Source: Moringa oleifera
Lineage: Eukaryota > Streptophyta > Magnoliopsida > Brassicales > Moringaceae
DNA: 64,000 nucleotides
Assembly: GCA_021397835.1 (NCBI GenBank)
Contig: JAJFZO010000447.1
Span: 1,426,001 to 1,490,000 of the forward strand
Reading direction: 5' to 3'
Program-made: the position numbers and the translations under genes
Shown here: positions 13,601 through 24,262 of the stretch, in pieces
Layout of the letters: every line of letters begins with the position of its first letter
How positions within the stretch are numbered: the stretch's first letter is position 1
Notes under the pieces: model-generated
What the model was told of the DNA's origin: nothing
What the model saw: only the letters and a program-made list of their open reading frames with translations
Databases searched by the model: none

Positions 13601-16600
13601 ATAGAGGTTAGAGATCGAAGTTAGATGGCTTGGAGTTCACAATGATTGGGGATGATGTGAAGAGAAAGATAGAGGAACCATTCGAGGGGAAGAGGTAAGA
13701 GTTGCCCTTGGGGAGTGTGCAAGTGACGAGGCATCGGGGCCGGAAGGCTTTACAATAGACTTCCTAAAAGCACATTTGGAGGTCATCAAGAAGGATGTAA
13801 TGGAACTTTTTTCTAATTTTTTCAGATCTGGACAGTTTGTAAATGTTACAAATACAACTTTTTTGGTGTTTATCCCAAAGAAAATAGGTGCAAATAATCT
13901 GAAAGGCTTTAGGCTTATTAGTTTAGTTGGGTGTATTTACAAACTTATAGTTATGGTCTTGGCAAATAGATTGAAGAGTGTGGTGAACAAGGTGATAAGT
14001 CACAAACAAAACGCAGGACAAGTCCCAGATGCGGTACTGATAGCTAATGAGGTGGTAGATTTTCAACTAAAGAGGAAAGAAAATGAGTAATTTATAAACT
14101 GGATATGAAAAATGCATGGTAAATGAGTAATTTGTAAACAGGATATGGAAAAGGCATATGACCATGTTGCATGGGACTTGTGGAGAGAAATAGTGCAATT
14201 GGATGAAAAAATGTATATCTTCACTATTATTTGCAGTATTGGTAAATGACAGTCCTAATGGAGGCTTTACATAAAATGTTATCCAAAATTGTACAATGTA
14301 AGCCTCTAGAGGGCTTCAAAGTGAGAGGATGGGGGGAGGAAGTGATGATATCGCGTTTGCCTTTTGCGGATGATGCCATTATATTTTGTGGTGGTTAGGT
14401 GGAGCAAATGCTGAGCTAAAGGAGCATCTTGCAGGGTTTTGAGGTAGTTTTAGATTAAAAGTAAATCTAGCTAAGAGCGAGTTATTCCAATAGGAGATGG
14501 GATGGATGAACAACTCATGGCTGAGTGGTTGGGATGCGAAATAGGCTCCCCACCTAACAAGTACTTAGGTATCCCCCTAGGAGCAAAGAATAAGGATGTG
14601 AGTGCTTAGAATGGAATTATGGATAAAATGGAGAAACGATTAGCAGAGACCTTTTCTCTTAAAAGAAGGAAGACTAAGACTGATTAAGGGCACAATGTCA
14701 AATCTGCCCATCTATTGCATGTCTCTTTTTTCAATTCCAAGTGTAGCAGCTGTTAGATTGGAAAGGTTGCAAAGAAGGTTCCTGTGAAGCAACTAAGAGG
14801 AAACTAAAAAATTTTATCTTGTTAGATGGGATGTGGTGATGAAACCGATAGATAAAGGAGGCTTGGGAATAAAACCATGGCCATTGTTCAACGGGGCTTT
14901 GCTCAGTAAATGGCTAGGGAGATTCATGAAAAAAGAAGAAGGATTATGGAGGAAAGTTTTGGCAACAAAGTATGGTTTAGGGAGAGGAGGATAGATGACC
15001 AGAATAGGTAGAGAAACCTTTGGGATAAGTGTTTGGAAGACCATAATAGAAGGATGGGAGGATTTTGAGGAGTTGGTTAGATTTAAGATTGGGGATGGTG
15101 AGTTAGTCAATATTTGGAAGGACAAATGGTGTGAAGACATACCTTTATGTGAAGTATTTCCAAATATTTTTGCTATGGCAGCTGATAAGGATGCCATAGT
15201 TAGTGACTGCATCTAGGGAGAAAGGACTAAGGCGGAGTGGACAGTGATAATGAGGAGAAATGTACAAGATTGTGAGATGCAAGGTCTACTGTAGTTTTAT
15301 AGTAAGATCCAGGAAGTGAAAATGAATCTAAACCATTCAGATGACGTAAGGCTGAGTATGGTTGGTAAAAGATAGAAGAACTTCAAGGTTAGAGAATTCT
15401 ACAGGCTGGAACAACCTGAGAGGGAGAAGTTGTTAGAACAACCTAGAAGGGAGAAGTTGTATAAGTGGAATTTGGAGGGGAAGGTGGATGTTCCAACAAA
15501 GATATCCTTTTTTGTTTGGAAAGTTATACATGGGAAAGTGCTTACTATCCATAACTTGAAGAAAAGAGGGAATCACTTTGGTGAATTGGTGTGACCGGTG
15601 TCAAGAGAAAGAGGAATCTATCAAACACTTGTTTTTGGAGTGCAAATGGGCTAGAGAGATGTGGGGTGCAGTACTGCAGAAGCTGGGAGTAGATTGGGTG
15701 GCTATGGAGATAGTGGAGGGGGAGCTCTTGGCGTGGAATGGCATCTGCACGGATAAAACTAAGAAAAAGCTATTTAGAATACTATTTTTGTTGATTTTGT
15801 GGTTGTTTTGGAGGGAAAGGAATAGAAGAGTTTTTGAAAGAAAAGAATACCCATTGAGGAGTTTTTGTACTCAATGGATTCATATTTTGAAGTGGTGGGA
15901 CACTAGGAATGATTTTGTAAATGATGGGGACTACGTAAATTTTATAGAACTCCTAACATGTTAGAATATTAACCTTTGTAAATGGGTTGCACCCCCTTGG
16001 TGCTACTGTATATATAATAGTACCTATGTTGCTGCTCAAAAAAAAAAAAAAAAAAACGTAAGGAGGTTTGACACCTGTTAACAGATTCCCGATGTCTCTA
16101 TTTTTTGTACATAAAAGTTAGTTTTGCATTGGTGTACCTCGGAATCCAGGAGGTAGCAGTGGATCTTAGGTGTCAATTTCCTTTTTGTGCAGAATGGTAA
16201 TGTGTGACCTCATATAAATAGGGTCTTCAGTGACTAGAGTCTTTGAGTATAACCTTGCATGATGGCCTTAACAGCTCTCCTAATTCCTGAGGCTCAGGAA
16301 TGTAAATAAAATGGGTGAGATGCTTCCAAATCACTATGCCACCAGGGGTTCCCCTAGGGAACTTCTGTCTTATTAGATTCTTAATATTCATGCACGGAAA
16401 CTAGTGCAGTTACATCTTTTAGAGAGAAAGAACAAGCTCAGCAATCTTGCTGGTTTTAATTAGTTTTTGGCTGGAAAATTTTGTGCAGTGACAGCATTTG
16501 GGTTTTTCGATTAACTAGAATTGGGAATAGGGGTTAGTCCTATACTCTTAATGCCGGAAAAACCTTCATGATTAAGTGGTACTGGATGGGAAGAAAAAAA

Positions 16601-17718
16601 ATTTAGCTTATTTACAGGGACTTTCCATATTATGATATCTAGAGGGATTAATAGCATAGTAATTGGGAAACATGTAGTTTTTGTCTCTAATAACATGGAA
16701 TTCATCTTGATCGAATCCGGGGACTTCCAATGTGACACAATGACCCAATGTCCCATCGATGATTAGAGTAAAAGAAAGACTAAGGTGATACTGTTTGCTG
16801 CTTAGCAGTTGGAGTAATTTAGGGATGCCGACAGAATGCTTGACTTTAGCAAGGAACATAGATCAATAAAATCATCATATTTACTTAGTAATGTTTAATG
16901 ATTATGCAGACTTTGGTAAAAGGAATCCTTGTTTATGTCCTCCTTATAGTCATGAGAGATGAGCTTATGTTTCCCGCTAAGATCATTCAAATGTTACTAC
17001 TTTACATTAGGAAAAGAAGATTATGTGGGTCATGCGTAACTGATGTGATACTGAAGAAAAGTAAATTTTAGAGTATTGAAAATGTGGACATGACATAATT
17101 AACTTAATTATGCAATAAACAGTTATCTTTGACTTTGTTCCTTCATTCACTTCAGCTGAAGTTATGCTATTGAGATTTTTTTGCTTTCTTTGCTTTCAAC
17201 TGAGTAAAATTTTAAAAATACTGTCTTTGTTTAGTTTATAGTTATCCATTTTCTGGTTTCTTCATTCCCCAGGAATTTAATCATTCTTCTGTGTTGTAAA
17301 ACTAGCCCTGACATGCATGTATGTGTGAGGGAATAGAAAAAGAAAATGTGGGACCATGTGATATTTGCCATATTCTGAGGTATAAGTTACATTTGGCCCA
17401 AAAAAACTAAAATTTTATGGGTTTTTATGTCTAATTGTTTTTCTTTCTTTTTCTTTTCTCATGACTGATTTGGTCTCTTCCAACTCTGTAGAGACTTGTT
17501 CAGTTTGGTACCTTCTTAATGATGCAGACATTCATATAGATAGTAATATATTGAGCCACATTAATGTACTAGTGTTGGTTGCTCCCAACTCAATTACAAA
17601 AGATAAAGGTAACTTATTTTAGAAGTTATATCTTTATCTGAATAGGGTGTAAAGTTAATTGAATTTCCGCCTTTATATGCCTTCTCATTAGTTCCATGCC
17701 TCTCTTTCTCGTTCTCGT

Positions 17719-17749
<31 letters not shown>

Positions 17750-20700
17750 ATTCACTAGCAGTTATTATTATTCTTTTTAAGTTTTAAGGTCCCGTTTCAA
17801 ATTCATTTGGAGCTTGAAATTCTTTATGCTAGTTTCCTTCATCATATAATAAAATGAGGAAACAAAATAATCTTGTCTCTCTCTCCTACTTGCTCGCTAC
17901 ATGTCCACATTAGTTGTGAATCTATTTGATCATAAAATTAAGTTAAACAGAAATTTATCTGTAGACATACTGCCCAAGCATTTAAAGAACCTAGGTTTCA
18001 CAACTCATGAGGGCATGTGGCAAGCATTGAAGATTCTGCATGGTCTATTAGGATGACTACTACTCCCCTGATGTGTGGTGCAATTCTAGTGATAAATAAC
18101 TGATTTTACTAGAAATATTCGTTTGTATTTTCAAATTTTTCATGATTTACGCGAAGGAATGATGAGGTCTCTATTCTAACAAAGCATATTTGCATTTCAT
18201 ATTTAAAATTGAGATGCATGCTGAATCTAACTAATTATATGACTCAGGTTTTCTGCAAAATGATTTTGATTCATCTCCAGTGCAAAGTTTGGATGGAAGC
18301 TTTAGAAAGTCTAACTCTGGTTTGTAATATTTAGTGCTCTCAATTTTGTTTCTTGTTTTATTCATTTCTTAAAGTGATGATAGTTGGTTGCTCTAATTTT
18401 TTACTATATCCTTGAGATGGATCTAACATTTTACTGTTATTATTTCTTTGGAATGTTTAAACTTAGAATCAGTTTGAAAACATATGTAAAAGGTTACTAT
18501 GGGAAGATTTCAGTAGTATTTAAGAAAAAAAAAATCTTTATAGTATGCACATAATAGAGAAATAGAAGCCTCATCACCCAGATTGTAATGCCTTAGAGAC
18601 TTGGATAGGAAACTATTAATTACTTTTACATGCAAATAGCTACTAATTGATGAACTGAAGTCAGAGCAGTATTGAGAAAAGAAAATGTCAAGGGGAAAGA
18701 TTGTTATGATGAAATGTGGTGAATTTCTGCTAAGCTGGAAGGTGGGTCTGCCAAGTAGGAATGTCTTCAGCTGAAATAGATGGATGAGGTGACTGATGAA
18801 GCAATGCTGCATGAGTAAACTGCTGATAGGTTGAAGGCTGTGGTATGCAAATGTTTAGGAGAAATGATTTTACTTTTCTTTTTTATTATAGAAACACGTA
18901 TATTTAAGGTTTGTGGAGTATAAAGTATAAAATGAGACTTATTACAATGGTTCCATTGCTAGTTTGCGGCATGGTGTGGAGGAAGAGGGGTGGAGAGCGT
19001 TTGAGAAGAGGGAGATCCGATTACTGGTCTGTAAAGATGGGTGAGTTAAGGTTTTGAAGCTTGGGCAAATGAAAAATATTTGATAAATAAGGAGGCTTCT
19101 GTGGACTTTTTGGAAATTCTATCCTCTTAAGAGCTAACTATACATGTATATTGGAGGTAACCCCTTGGTGTCATGTATACAATAATATAAGTATATACAT
19201 ATATTTTTAATAAAAAAGACAATACATCATCTTCTCAAGAATATTATTTTTGGCTTCCAATCTCTATCTATAAAATACAGATTGCAACAAACTCAAAGAG
19301 ACAAAATTAGATGTCACCAAATAGGTATCACAAAGGAGAGATTAACTTAAACCATGGGTACTAGTAGATATGAAAAGTTTCTTGCTAGAATTCATTACGT
19401 TAAAATCGGGGTAAAACCAACAGATTTTACCCCTTAATCATCAAGCAAGACTTTCTTTGTTCTTCCTTTTCTCTCTTTTTGTCCTTAGTTTTCTCCATAT
19501 GTAAAAAAGCTACCTGCACAGTTTAATTTCCACTGCCATAAAACCCATTTTGTATACTTTAATATATGTAACTTGTAATGCCTTTATTAATTGGATCATC
19601 CTTATGAGAACGGAAAACCCAACAAGTTTTGACTTGTCACCATGTTGACTAATATGTTTTGCTTCTTGCTAGCATGGCTGCTAGCTTTCGATTTCCGCCT
19701 TAAAAAGTCATGAAAATCATTGCTTTTTATTATGCCAGCCAAACCCTTCCATTTTTCATCTTAATTGTTTTCTTGTTTCCACTTAATAATACATATTTGG
19801 CTATTTCTTTTCTTTTTCATTTCCCTCCAAATTAATGGTTCAATTATTTTCATATTGAAATGCGTAAACATCACCTACTTGTGCATTACATCATAATTTT
19901 CTTCCTATTTCTTCTCGTTCTCATATCAGATCGATATTTCTTGACAATAGTGAATTTGGGACCTCTAGTTAATAGAAAGAGAATTGATTGTGATGCTGTT
20001 TTAGTGAACTTAGTGTCATGGACTGAGTGTTTTGCACAACAAACCTTACTCTTGCAGCAACTCAAGTCTAGCCCAGCCAAGAGATTCAGCTTATTTGGTG
20101 TTTGCGTTGACTGGTGTTGACAGCTGAGGCTTAGACTGGTCTTCATAAGTTAAACTTGCATGCTAGCCTTTAGACTGAGTCACTTCTTCACGTTTAGCAT
20201 AGCAACCAACCCCATTTACATGTGTTGCGCATGTGTCTCAATGTGGATGTGATTAATGGCTATGGTTCGTAGGAGAGAAAAATAAGAGGAAAGAAGAGAA
20301 AGATAAGAGAATAGAGTATAAGATTCTTTTCTAGATTATAAGAGAAATAAATAACAGAAAATATAATCAGAAAGATAGACAGTTTTTAGATAACTGAAAG
20401 AAAATAAAATTAAAAGATTGAACATTTCAGATGATTGAGAGAAAATAAAACTAGAAACATGGAAGTTTTCCTTTTTTTGAGGTTCAAATCAAAATCCTCT
20501 CAAAATGGGGGTAGTGGAGCGTACAGCTAGTTTTTATTGTCTTTTATCCTCTTCATTCTACCTTTCTCTCTTTTCTGAGAACGCATCCATATTTTCATCT
20601 CTGCTTATGTTTTGATTCTTTTGCCTTTATTTCTATTTTTTTCCTTCCCTAGAGAAACTGATGCTGATTTGTAGAGAAGATTGGAGCATATTCATTTTTT

Positions 20701-23700
20701 TTTTGATTTTCCAGCGATGTTTCTGTACAATCTACATGAGGTATCAACTTTCTCAAGTGATGGCAAAAGTCATACTGCAATTTCTAATCTCTAAGTTAAG
20801 GTAAAAGTGTAAAAAAAAAAAAAAAAAAGGACAGAGAGAAAGACATAAGGACCAACCTACTAGTGTGAACAAGTGAAGCATTTGCACCTTTTTGACCTCT
20901 TGACCCTCTTTTTACTCTCTGTTGGGAAATGACTCACTCTAATGTGAGTAACCCAATGGCAAAGCTACCTATACAATAGTTTTTAGCTGCCACATGAGAG
21001 GATGACATTAAGCCTAAAAGCACAAATAAAGGATAAAATAGGATCAAAAGAAGAGTTAAAAAATAAACTCAGCTCTGTGATATAGCAGAACCTGTGTTCA
21101 TTAGAGTGCAAATTTTTGGAGAAACCAAATTTAGCTGATTCTGAATGCTGTAGTTGGTCTTCATCTTAGACTCCCAGAACGTGAAAGAAGAGAAAGAGGG
21201 TGCTTTCTTTTATTTAAGGTGAAGAAAGGCAAATCTATAATTGTGGAAATATTTAGTCTAGCAATTCTAGGTAAACTTATTGTTTTGACACATTTTCCAA
21301 TTTTATCAAGAGGTTCCCTAGTTGAGGCTTTTCTATCCTGTCACTTCTGAATTTGTTTGCCTTACTAAACTGTACAGAAGTCACAATATTGATTATGCAC
21401 CAAAGTTTTATTTTATTATTCTTTGAATCACACTTCTGCTATCATTAACTTTTCCATGTTTATGATTATTTTCTTTCTACACAATGAATTATTCTTTTGT
21501 AAAAAATAAATTTATTTATTTTTGTTCCTTCATTGCCAAGTAAATATAAATTACTGCAATCAATAATGAATGGTTGAACTGAAATGCAATGCAGTTATCT
21601 CTGCCCATAGTGTTTCTGGTATTTCAGCTTCAAGTAAGTTCATTTCTACTTCGAGAAGATTGTATAAGGGACTAAAGGACTATGGAAGGAAAGTTGTTGA
21701 CCAAGAATTATTCATGAGGAATCTTGAAGACTGGGTTGTGGAAAATTGTTATGCAGATTCAGCCACTGAAGATCAGTCTTTCAGCTCTCCATTTCTCATT
21801 GATGATTTGCGCAAGCTCGATTTAGCATTGGAAGGGGTTTTGTTTCAGCAACTGTGCCGTATGCCATGCTCACCTTACACTTCTTGTGATCTAAAAAAAG
21901 ATGAATATGTTGCTGTAGAAGACTTCCTTCACGCTGTTGTGAATGGCCTGTGGCGTACATTTTGGTGTAAAAGTGGGCCATTGCCATTTTTTTTGTCTTA
22001 TCCCCGTCATCCTGGTTCCAAGTTTTACACCTTAGAGAAAGCAATATCAAGGGGAAGGCTTGAGGATCTCTGTGGTTTAGCTTTGATATCAAAAGCAAGG
22101 AATGATCCACAAGTTCACTGGGATCAAGTAATGGAGTTTGCCTTATTTAGACCACATATATTGTCGGGAAATGAATTGAAATTATCTCCTAGCCGTATCT
22201 GTGAAGCTCTCTTTTATGGTTTTCATATTCTTCTTTCTAGGACTATGAGCAAATCAAGTACTATAGGTAGTAATTCTGTTTTCCTCTTGGTTCTTGATTC
22301 TAAATTTGGTGGTGTGGTGAGACTTGGAGGTGATATTAGCAAACTTCAAATGAATTCAACTGATCCATACCTATCTGCAGCCAAATGGATCAAACATCAT
22401 GCTGAAGTCAATGTTTCTTCTGCAGACTGCATATGGAACAAGCTGGGAAATGCAAACTGGGGGGATCTTGGGACTTTGCAAGTACTTTTGGCGAGTTTTT
22501 ATTCTATTCTCCAGTGGTATGGACCACCAAGAAAGTCGATAGCCTCATTGGCCTCAAATCATAGTCTTCGTCTCCAGAAGCGAAGGATAGAGTGCCGTTT
22601 AATCGAAAATGAAAATGCATTGGTACCCTGTCAACATGGTCACCATCAACATGGAGAGATTGTTGAACTTGATCCGAGGGACAATCCAGCTTTCAGAAAG
22701 CAAGCATCACGGTTGAAGCTCAGGCAGGGAGAAATATTGATGTTGGAGGATCAACACCAGGGGCAGAAAAGTTTCCGGATACAAGAATCTTCAATTGGTG
22801 GGAACTTTTTTCTCTACAGTGCTGTCCCTCTAGATTATCCCACACAGTTATTGACATTGTATGTTGGTGCTCATCCATCCAGATTGGAGCCATCTTGGGA
22901 GGATATGAGCCTCTGGTACCAAGTACAGAGGCAGACAAAAGTACTGAACATCTTGAAACAGCAAGGAATTTTGAGTAGATATTTGCCAGAAATTATTGCC
23001 TCTGGCCAGATTTTGCATTCTGGTCCTTGTAAGAAACAGAGCCCCGAGGGGCGATGCAATCATCCATGTTGTGGGACCCCCATACTTGTAACATCTCCAA
23101 TTGGGGAGCCACTTTCATTTGTAGTTGCCCGGGATGGCCCATTCTCTGAGGAGGAGGCAATGCGTTGTTGCCGGGACTGCTTAGCTGCATTAAGAAGTGC
23201 AGCAACAGCCAATGTCCAGCATGGTGATATTTGTCCTGAAAACGTAATACGCGTTGTTGAAACACGAGGTACAAAAAACAGGTTCTTGTATGTCCCCATA
23301 TCATGGGGACATGCAGTTCTTGAAGACAGAGATAGTCCAGCAATAAATTTGCAATTCTCGTCTTCATATGCACTCCAGCACGGAAGGCTTTGTCCAGCAT
23401 CTGATGCTGAGACCCTTGTTTACCTACTATTTTTTATTTGTGGGGGGACTATGCAACAACAGGATTCTATAGAATCTGCATTACAATGGAGAGAAAAAAG
23501 CTGGGCCAAGCGATTGATTCAGCAGCAGCTTGGTGAAGTTTCAGCTCTTTTGAAGGCATTTGCTGATTATGTGGATAGCCTTTGTGGGACACCTTATCCG
23601 GTTGACTATGAAATTTGGTTGAAAAGGCTGAATAGGGCTGTTGATGGGTTGGCTGATAGAGGTAAAATGATTGAAGAAGTAGCTATAGCATTGAGATTAG

Positions 23701-23744
23701 AGGATGTTGCAGAGTCTTCTGGAACCTCTGGAGGTGGTGCCTAA
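7621..23744 (+). CDS. Kinase-fold (probable pseudokinase) plant protein, 4 exons, 766 aa
   Basis: Coding exons are 7621-7630, 9895-9963, 18248-18319 and 21595-23744. All introns are GT-AG and phase 1, and the sum is 2301 nt. The start ATG AAA TTT G splices directly into exon 2, and no upstream in-frame ATG was found. Residues 4-50 are two similar Ser-rich segments, one per small exon, each containing GSFRK. The large last exon holds the conserved body. Residues 529-543 form a Cys/His cluster (C-x8-C-x-H-x-CC). Residues 593-600, HGDICPEN, look like a kinase catalytic loop (HxD...N), but the DFG position appears as SWG at 620-622, so metal binding is probably impaired. I recognise a conserved plant kinase-superfamily-like protein but know no specific function. 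Intron 2 (8.3 kb) is inflated by a LINE. The gene stands alone, and the last exon is far longer than the others. Confidence 0.88.
7631..9894 (+). other. Intron 1 of the pseudokinase gene
   Basis: 2264-bp intron starting GTGAGC and ending in ATATGACTCAG. No transposon, RNA gene or coding fragment was recognised in it. Confidence 0.8.
10825..16056 (+). mobile_element. Near full-length, decayed LINE (L1-type non-LTR retrotransposon) in intron 2
   Basis: Sense-oriented with respect to the host gene. An ORF1-like frame opens at ATG 10839 (MASFAINVERKILELSMEVG) and continues through stops to about 12340. ORF2 begins near 12384 with an apurinic-endonuclease start (ILSWNVKGLNDRG ... LVCLRETKME). The reverse transcriptase follows at about 13710-14500 (ASGPEGFTIDFLK; LVGCIYKL; catalytic FADD at 14363-14374, intact). 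The zinc-binding C-terminal RVT motif lies near 15580-15660 (WCDRCQEKEESIKHLFLEC). The 3' tail reads CCCCCTTGGTGC...TATATATAATAGTACC and ends in 19 A's at 16038-16056. Many frameshifts and stops make it non-autonomous. The exact 5' end and target-site duplication are unclear: CGTAAGGAGG after the tail only weakly resembles CGTAGGAATGAGG at 10808. Confidence 0.9.
16057..18247 (+). other. Remainder of intron 2 of the pseudokinase gene
   Basis: Intron sequence between the LINE tail and exon 3. It contains a (TC)n microsatellite near 17723-17749 and ends in ATATGACTCAG. No further coding exon was found. Confidence 0.7.
17723..17749 (+). repeat. (TC)n microsatellite
   Basis: About 13 uninterrupted TC units inside intron 2, preceded by imperfect CTCGTTC units. 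Confidence 0.9.
18950..19215 (+). mobile_element. Possible 3' LINE fragment in intron 3
   Basis: The segment ends with ACCCCTTGGTGTCATGTATA followed by CAATAATATAAGT, which resembles the tail of the complete LINE in intron 2 (CACCCCCTTGGTGC...TATATATAATAG). The preceding ~200 bases are purine-rich, like plant LINE ORF2 ends. No clear protein motif survives, so this is probably a 5'-truncated insertion. Confidence 0.4.
19216..21594 (+). other. Remainder of intron 3 of the pseudokinase gene
   Basis: No gene or transposon was recognised. There is a run of about 18 A's near 20811-20828 and several short open frames (for example 19860-20120) without family resemblance. Confidence 0.6.
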
Positions 23745-23960
23745 GTTTTGTGCTAAGGGACGGCTGTGTTCTCTGAGATATGTTACAATTATCTTCTACC
23801 GAGACTCAACTGGTGTTCCTCAACAGGAGTGCTAGATTTCTAAAATTTTCACATCACTCTTTTTCTCGGTTCTGTAATTATAGAGGGTTGAGATCTGAAT
23901 GCAATTTGCTGATACAGTTTTGTAATTTATCTCAAATGTATATGAATGTTAAATGTAAGT
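23745..23960 (+). other. Probable 3' UTR of the pseudokinase gene
   Basis: T-rich sequence after the TAA at 23742-23744, with TTTGTAATTT and AATGTATATGAATG elements of the kind that direct polyadenylation in plants at about 23920-23955. The exact cleavage site cannot be set. Confidence 0.45.
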
Positions 23961-23984
23961 TTTCTTAATTTCATATTTATCTTC

Positions 23985-24262
23985 ATGGTGATCTTCTGGT
24001 TCAAACAATACATATATCCGTCGAGCTTCTCTCTGTGGATATCAGTAGACCTTGGTAAGAAGGGTTCTCCATTTGGACTTGTATTACTATTATCACTCCC
24101 TGCTGTGTGACCAGTCTGAAAGTTGTCATTGGAGCCTTTGATTGGAAACTCAACAGTTTGAATGGACCAGTGGCCTTGTGTTTTTATGCTTGGAAGCTGT
24201 TTTGGGTTGCTTGCATCATATGGTTCTTTAAGGGACTTAAAAAAGCAAGTACTATTTCGCAA
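23985..24262 (-). pseudogene. Orphan coding-like fragment, antisense, unrecognised
   Basis: About 85 minus-strand codons stay open and have a protein-like composition (segments KEPYDASNPKQLPSIKTQGH and TSPNGEPFLPRSTDI), unlike the AT-rich flanks. No family was recognised. There is no credible neighbouring exon on either side, and the flank beyond 24262 turns abruptly AT-rich. It may be a gene fragment carried in by a transposon or a remnant exon; chance cannot be excluded. Confidence 0.3.

Noticed and set aside
10808..16070. Target-site duplication of the intron-2 LINE (CGTAGGAATGAGG versus CGTAAGGAGG)
   Set aside because: The match is too imperfect to call; the true 5' end of the LINE is not fixed.
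19860..20146. Overlapping 86-codon frames on both strands in intron 3
   Set aside because: Both are within an intron, contradict each other and match no family.
21570..21594. ATG at 21570 as start of a single-exon kinase-like gene
   Set aside because: The bases 21570-21594 are the end of intron 3 (acceptor GCAG at 21591-21594); three upstream exons join in perfect phase and give a sensible N-terminus.
22993..23400. 135-codon minus-strand frame inside the pseudokinase exon
   Set aside because: It is the shadow of the long coding exon; composition follows the sense codons.
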